Shown piece after piece: positions 7,767 through 12,518 of a stretch of 12,518 nucleotides of DNA. Every line of letters begins with the position of its first letter. Position 1 is the first letter of the stretch. The position numbers and the translations under genes are program-made. The stretch is from Candidatus Heimdallarchaeota archaeon (lineage in GTDB: Archaea > Asgardarchaeota > Heimdallarchaeia > Heimdallarchaeales > Kariarchaeaceae): NCBI GenBank assembly GCA_021399405.1, contig JAAFKL010000087.1, positions 1 to 12,518 on the forward strand, written 5' to 3'. The notes below the pieces were generated by a model. It worked only from the letters and a program-made list of their open reading frames with translations, was not told the origin of the DNA and ran no database searches.

Positions 7767-8567
7767 ATGAGTAATCCTTCAGAAAATGCGACTTTTGCCA
7801 GAACAATTAAATTACTAGTTGCAAATTTGGATAAAACTAAGGAAAGGATTCAAGAGCGCTTTCACCAAGTCGATGAACGATTTGACGAACTTGAAAAATT
7901 AATGAGCTCTTTACAACAAAATGTCCGTCCAAAAGCTGATGAAAACTCAAAAACATTCGAATCAAAAATTTCTGAACTGACCGGAAAAATTGAAGGGTTA
8001 GAAAGGAAAATTCAAGATTTAGAAAGAGGAGCCATTATTAAGGGGAGCGAACCCGAGGTCGTTTCTACACCCTCGATACCACCCGCTCCAGCCGCAACAG
8101 CTCCAAAACCAACTGCTGCAACTCCTCCGCCTCCAAGTGCAGATAGTATTCCTTCACCTGGTGGAGCACCCGCACCAAGCCCTGCGCCGGCTCCATCTAC
8201 AAAAATGGAAATACCTCCTCCTCCGGGAGCCTCTGCACCAGCACCTGCACCAAGCCCTAGTATGACGGCACCCGCTCCTGGTTCTGCACCTGCACCTACC
8301 AGTATGACGCCACCAGCTCCTGGTTCTGCACCTGCACCTACCAGTAAGACGCCACCCGCACCAGCTCCTGGTTCTGCACCTGCACCTACTAGTATGGCAC
8401 CACCTGCACCGGCACCCGTGCCTGGAACTACAACAAATGCAAGTTCTGCACCCATTCCTGGGTCTAGTGGAGGTACCATTAAGAAAAAGGAATCAATATC
8501 AATTAAAGATAATAAATCTGAGAAAGATCAATTACTTGAAGCATTGAAACAACTTGAAGGCATCTAA
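7767..8567 (+). CDS. Coiled-coil protein with long Pro/Ala-rich disordered region and conserved-looking C-terminal helix
   Basis: A 266-residue protein of unknown function in three parts. Residues 10-90 are charged, helical and heptad-like (KERIQERFHQVDERFDEL; then SKISELTGKIEGLERKIQDL), predicting a coiled coil. Residues 100-235 are disordered and extremely rich in Pro, Ala, Ser and Thr, with PPPPS (120-124), PPPP (150-153) and many PAPxPAP runs, including three near-identical repeats of PAPGSAPAPTS. Residues 238-266 are a basic patch (KKKES) followed by a short amphipathic helix, LLEALKQLEGI, at the very C-terminus. The layout (oligomerising rod, proline-rich arm, terminal helix) is that of a scaffold. 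In eukaryotes poly-Pro arms are ligands for profilin, SH3 and WW domains. Some Asgard profilins also bind poly-Pro, so an actin-related scaffold is one inference. No signal peptide, so cytoplasmic. It converges on uL11 with 40 bp between the stops. Confidence 0.75.
   Translation: MSNPSENATFARTIKLLVANLDKTKERIQERFHQVDERFDELEKLMSSLQQNVRPKADENSKTFESKISELTGKIEGLERKIQDLERGAIIKGSEPEVVSTPSIPPAPAATAPKPTAATPPPPSADSIPSPGGAPAPSPAPAPSTKMEIPPPPGASAPAPAPSPSMTAPAPGSAPAPTSMTPPAPGSAPAPTSKTPPAPAPGSAPAPTSMAPPAPAPVPGTTTNASSAPIPGSSGGTIKKKESISIKDNKSEKDQLLEALKQLEGI
8274..8399 (+). repeat. Three imperfect 36-bp direct repeats inside the proline-rich gene
   Basis: Units at 8274-8309, 8316-8351 and 8364-8399 begin GCTCCTGGTTCTGCACC and are nearly identical; copy 2 differs from copy 1 by a single base (ATG to AAG) and copy 3 by a few. 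They are separated by 6 and 12 bp, so the period is 42 then 48 bp, always a multiple of three. They encode APGSAPAPTSMT-like units. The near-identity at the DNA level, including silent positions, points to recent expansion by slippage or unequal recombination. Confidence 0.85.
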
Positions 8568-8588
8568 GGAATAAAATAAGTTTAGTAA

Positions 8589-8599
8589 TTTTTATTTTT
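8589..8599 (+). terminator. T-tract between convergent genes
   Basis: TTTTTATTTTT sits 22 nt after the stop of the coiled-coil/proline gene and would serve as a plus-strand terminator. The same 40-bp gap read on the minus strand is also T-rich (TTTTAATC, CTTATTTTATTCC), so it may end uL11 transcription as well. Confidence 0.45.
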
Positions 8600-8607
8600 G
8601 ATTAAAA

Positions 8608-9111
8608 CTAGGCTATTTCTGCTTTTTTGATTTGACTATCAAACTCACCAGCATCGATTCTCTTTTGAATCTCACGAGGATCAACACCTTCAGTTGTAAT
8701 ACCCATAGAAACTGTTGTGCCCAAAACTTCCTTTGCTGCTGCTTTTAGTGAGGCTGCGAGTAAATCTGCTCTTTTTGCGTTGGCTACATTAAGAACTTGT
8801 TCAATGGTCAAATTACCAACTACTTCAGTACCTGCTAGACCACCACCTTTACTCAATCCAATTTCATTAAGCACTAAAGCTGATGTTGGAGGAAGACCGA
8901 CTTCAATCTCATAAGTTTTGGCAGTTGTATTAACTATCACTTTAACAGGGACTTTCATTCCTTTGAATGTACTAGTGTTTTTGTTGATATCAGCAACAAC
9001 CGCACCTAGATTTAGACCAAAGGGACCTAATGCAGGGGCGATAGCTCCTGATGGTTTTGCTTCACCTGCATCGACTAATAAACTGATTGTTTCTATTGTG
9101 TCACTACTCAT
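8608..9111 (-). CDS. rpl11: Ribosomal protein uL11 (archaeal L11)
   Basis: A 167-residue protein, the usual archaeal L11 length. The N-terminal domain (about 1-80) carries the family signatures ALGPFGLN (27-34), INKNT (42-46), FKGMKVPVKVIV (49-60) and YEIEVGLPPTSAL (67-79). The C-terminal RNA-binding domain (about 98-167) shows VVGNLTIEQVLNVA (97-110), AKEVLGTTVSMG (126-137) and EGVDPREIQKRIDAGEFD (141-158). L11 binds the GTPase-associated region of large-subunit rRNA together with the P-stalk. An oddity is that the usual GPPLGPALG loop reads SGAIAPALG (21-29), losing the adjacent Pro pair. The gene is not next to L1, L10 or Spt5 as in many archaea; its upstream neighbour is an unknown 94-residue ORF 115 bp away. 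A TATA-like box lies 30-39 nt upstream of the ATG. Confidence 0.95.
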   Translation of the reverse strand: MSSDTIETISLLVDAGEAKPSGAIAPALGPFGLNLGAVVADINKNTSTFKGMKVPVKVIVNTTAKTYEIEVGLPPTSALVLNEIGLSKGGGLAGTEVVGNLTIEQVLNVANAKRADLLAASLKAAAKEVLGTTVSMGITTEGVDPREIQKRIDAGEFDSQIKKAEIA

Positions 9112-12100
9112 AATCTCTCTACATGAAAGGTATGAAGAATTATTTTTAAACTATCGTTGTGAAACAAAATGCCTTCTTTTTTAGAAACAAAAATAAGGAT
9201 ACGGGCTACTTAAAGTGAGCGAGTTCTTAATCATTAAGCTCATCTAATAATTTCTTTCGAAGGCCGGCTATACTGGTTGAACGAACTTGACTAGGAGATG
9301 TTACTTTAGATTGCTTATCACTTACTTCTACATCAGAAGTTGGGGGTTTTGGATCTTCATTAGATAAAGCTAATTTTGTTTTGTAGAAGTCAAGATCAGC
9401 CAAATATTCGGTCTCAGTTATTTGACCACCCGTATAATTGTCATATTGTTTGTTTACCCAATTATAGAGCTGATTAATATCTAGTTTTTCAAGATCTTCT
9501 CTACTACTCATAATGAAATTGGATCTAAATCAGATATAAGGATATACAATTTCTTTTTGAATTTATGAAGAAACTCAGTTAAAATAACGCTCGATCTATT
9601 ATCACATATCTTATCATTATGAATCTCAAATAAATATTGAATTTACTGATTTAACTTATCTGTATAATTTAAGTGCAAATGAAACTTTCAAATGTAGTTG
9701 ATATGCTGTTCAAGTATCATGGATGCTTTAGATCTAGCAGATTATGCATTAACTCAAATGCCTGATGGGATCACTCTTGGCGAATTTAAATATATGAATA
9801 CCAAAAGAGAATTAATCTCGACTAGAAATAATTCAGTAAATAGTATCTCCAACACAATAAATCGGGGATTTGGTATCAGGATATTATCAAATGGTGCGTG
9901 GGGATTCTCAGCTACAAATGATTTGACAAAAGAGTCCGTTAGTAATACAATTAAAAAAGCTTACTCAATCGCTGAAACTGCAAGGATGAGAAATCCAAAT
10001 GCAACTTTAACTGATGAGCCAGTTTATGTAGATAAGGTTGAGAGTAATTTCAAAATTAATCCATTTGATGTAGAACTTGATGAGAAGATCGATTATCTCC
10101 TAAATTCAGCTAAAGTGGCGGATAAATTCCTTGAGATCAAATTTGTAAATGGATACTATGGAGCTCAAAGAGATGATTTGATACTATATACTACAGAGGG
10201 AACGAAAATTCAACAAGGTGTAACTTGGAACGGTTCTATTATAGTTAGTATTGCGAGTGGAAACAATGATACTCAAGCAAGGAAGTTCCCAGATGATTAT
10301 TTCGCCACAGCAGGATGGGAATATGTAAGAGAATTAAATGTCCCAGAATCTATTGAAGAAATTTTCAAGGAACAAGTTAAACTGCTAGAAGCCCCATCAA
10401 TGAAACCGGGTAAATCAACCATAATATTGGATCCAGCTCAACTTGGCATTCAATTGCATGAATCATGTGGCCATCCCTCAGAACTAGATCGATCATTAGG
10501 GTATGAGGCAGCATATGCGGGCACCAGCTTTCTGAGAAAAGAATTACTGGAACAAGATTTTAGTTATGGAAATGAACTTGTAAATATTAATGCTGACGCG
10601 ACTATTGAAGGTGGATTAGGATCATTTGCCTATGACCACGAGGGAGTAAAAGGTAAAAATACACCGCTAATTAAAAATGGAAAATTAACAGGTTTCTTGA
10701 CCAGTAGAGAAACTGCCCCATTGATTGGATTAGAACATTCTGGGGGCACAATGAGAGCAGAATTATTTGATAAATCACCATTGATTAGGATGACAAATAT
10801 TGTATTTCAACCTGGCGAATGGGGATTTGATGAGATGATTGAAGATACAAAAGATGGATATTATCTAACAACAAACAGAAGTTGGAGTATTGATGATCTT
10901 AGATATAATTTCCAGTTTGCATGCGAGGTGGGATACAGGATTGAAAACGGAGAAATTACAGGATTAGTAAAAAATCCAACCTACACAGGAATCACAGATG
11001 AGTTTTGGAATAGTGTTTCTGCTGCCGGAAAGAAAGAACATATGAAGATTTTGGGTACGCCAACTTGTGGTAAAGGTGAACCTGGACAAACAATGTATAC
11101 AGGTCATGGTGGACCCCCTGTAAGGTTCGAAAACGTAAGAGTAGGAATTTTGGAAAATTAGGTGAAAACATGAGCATAAATGAAAATCAAGATTTGATCA
11201 AACAGGTATCGGATGATCTTACCCGAAAATTGCAAAGTAATACTAACTTTGATGGGTTTGAACTTTTTACATTCATGAGAGATCACACATTAACTCGATA
11301 TGCAAACAGCGTTATCCATCAACCTATGTCCTCAAAGGGAATATGGGCGAATATCAAGGTAAATTCAGGTAAAAAGGTTATCTCTACCAAAGCAACCATC
11401 GATGATGAATCAATTAATTTGATCATAGAGTCACTTGAAAAATCAATTAACAAGGCATCTGAAGTACCACATTTCAAGGGATATGCTAAATCTACTTCGA
11501 CAAAAAATATTAATGCCACAGGGAAACTATGGAATGAGGCCGAAAGAGCGGAAGTTGTTGATCGTGTAGTTAACATTGGATATGAAATTGATCCTCGTGT
11601 TTTATTTTATGGTAAAGTTGAGACCCTAGGTTTTCATTTTGTTGTTTCTAATTCAAATGAGATATCCAAATCTCATTCCATTACTTACAATGATTTTAAG
11701 GTGATGGGGCTATTAGAGGAAAATGGTGATCGTGGATATGGCCGAGAAGTAGAATCTGCACGTGATCCAACAACAATAAACGTAGAGGAATTAACAAAAT
11801 CAGCAACAAAAATAGCAGTAGATACCCTTCATGCTCAAAAAGTGGACCCAGGCGAATTTACTACAATTTTACGCCCACAGGCTTTGGCCGAACTAGCCAG
11901 ATACACTGTATTTGATCTTGAGAGTTCAGCATTTCATCAAGGGAATTCACCTTTTACAGATAGGTTAGGTGAACAATTATTTTCAGAAAAACTTAACATC
12001 ACTGAAGAACCATTCAATGAGGATATGATATTTGCATCTCCAATTGATTCAGAAGGAATTGAAAGGCAAAAACTAGATATCATTGAGAATGGCATCCCTA

Positions 12101-12518
12101 AACACGTATTTTACGATTTACTAAATGCAAGTGAGTTTTTGGATGAAGAAGTTTCCAATGGTTTCGCTGTTCTTCCTTATTCAGAGTACCTTTGGGGAGG
12201 ACCTGATGCCATGGCAATGTCCGTAAAACCAGGTGATTCTACGGAGGAACAAATGATTGAAGATACGAGACGAGGTTTACTTGTACAAACATTTTGGTAT
12301 AGTAATACAGTTAATGCAACTAAGGGAATTATCACTGGTTTGACTCGAGATGGATTATATTTGGTGGAAGATGGTGAAATTAAACATGCCGTTAAGAACC
12401 TTAGATATACCGATTCTTACCTTTCGTTCTTCAAGAATATTGATGCAATTGGTAAAGATACTAGTCAATTAGTTGCAGATTATAATGGATCAAATATTAT
12501 CCCTTCAATGAAACTTGA

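Overview
The window is AT-rich archaeal DNA. The strongest indicator is an archaeal-type ribosomal protein uL11. Supporting signs are TATA-like boxes centred about 24-35 nt upstream of several start codons with little or no leader, a TldD/TldE pair with archaeal-style motifs, and a large secreted protein with many N-glycosylation sequons that ends in a membrane anchor and a basic tail. The surface-protein architecture (beta-helix plus repeated Ig-like modules), the coiled-coil/poly-proline protein and an unusual, rather eukaryote-like loop in uL11 make an Asgard archaeon my best guess. That placement is inference, not proof.

Layout. Positions 3-101 hold the last 32 codons of an unidentified gene. 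It converges on a classical short-chain dehydrogenase (207-1028, minus). Divergent from this are a membrane-anchored alpha/beta hydrolase (1176-2012) and, 8 nt behind it, a 160-residue protein that looks like a decayed NAD-dependent epimerase fold (2021-2503). A five-helix membrane protein with a 92-residue, extremely acidic C-terminal tail follows (2563-3675) and ends at a hairpin plus T-run terminator. Next is a surface protein of about 1,132 residues (3815-7213): signal sequence, right-handed parallel beta-helix, about five Ig-like modules, Pro/Thr linker, membrane anchor. A small Cys-rich putative zinc protein follows (7289-7510).

From 7767 the content becomes more housekeeping-like. A coiled-coil/Pro-Ala-rich protein (7767-8567) converges on uL11 (8608-9111, minus), which is preceded on its own strand by an unrecognised 94-residue protein (9227-9511, minus). 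Divergent from these is the tldD-tldE operon (9719-11161 and 11170 to the window end). TldE is cut off by the window edge.

Functional links: the TldD/TldE pair is the only clear complex (heteromeric metalloprotease). The hydrolase and epimerase-like gene are probably co-transcribed. The acidic membrane protein and the giant surface protein are both envelope proteins but are separated by a terminator and a new promoter. No tRNA, rRNA, CRISPR array, insertion sequence or obvious defence system is visible. The least explained items are the poly-proline protein, the acidic-tail membrane protein, the Cys-rich mini-protein and the 94-residue neighbour of uL11.
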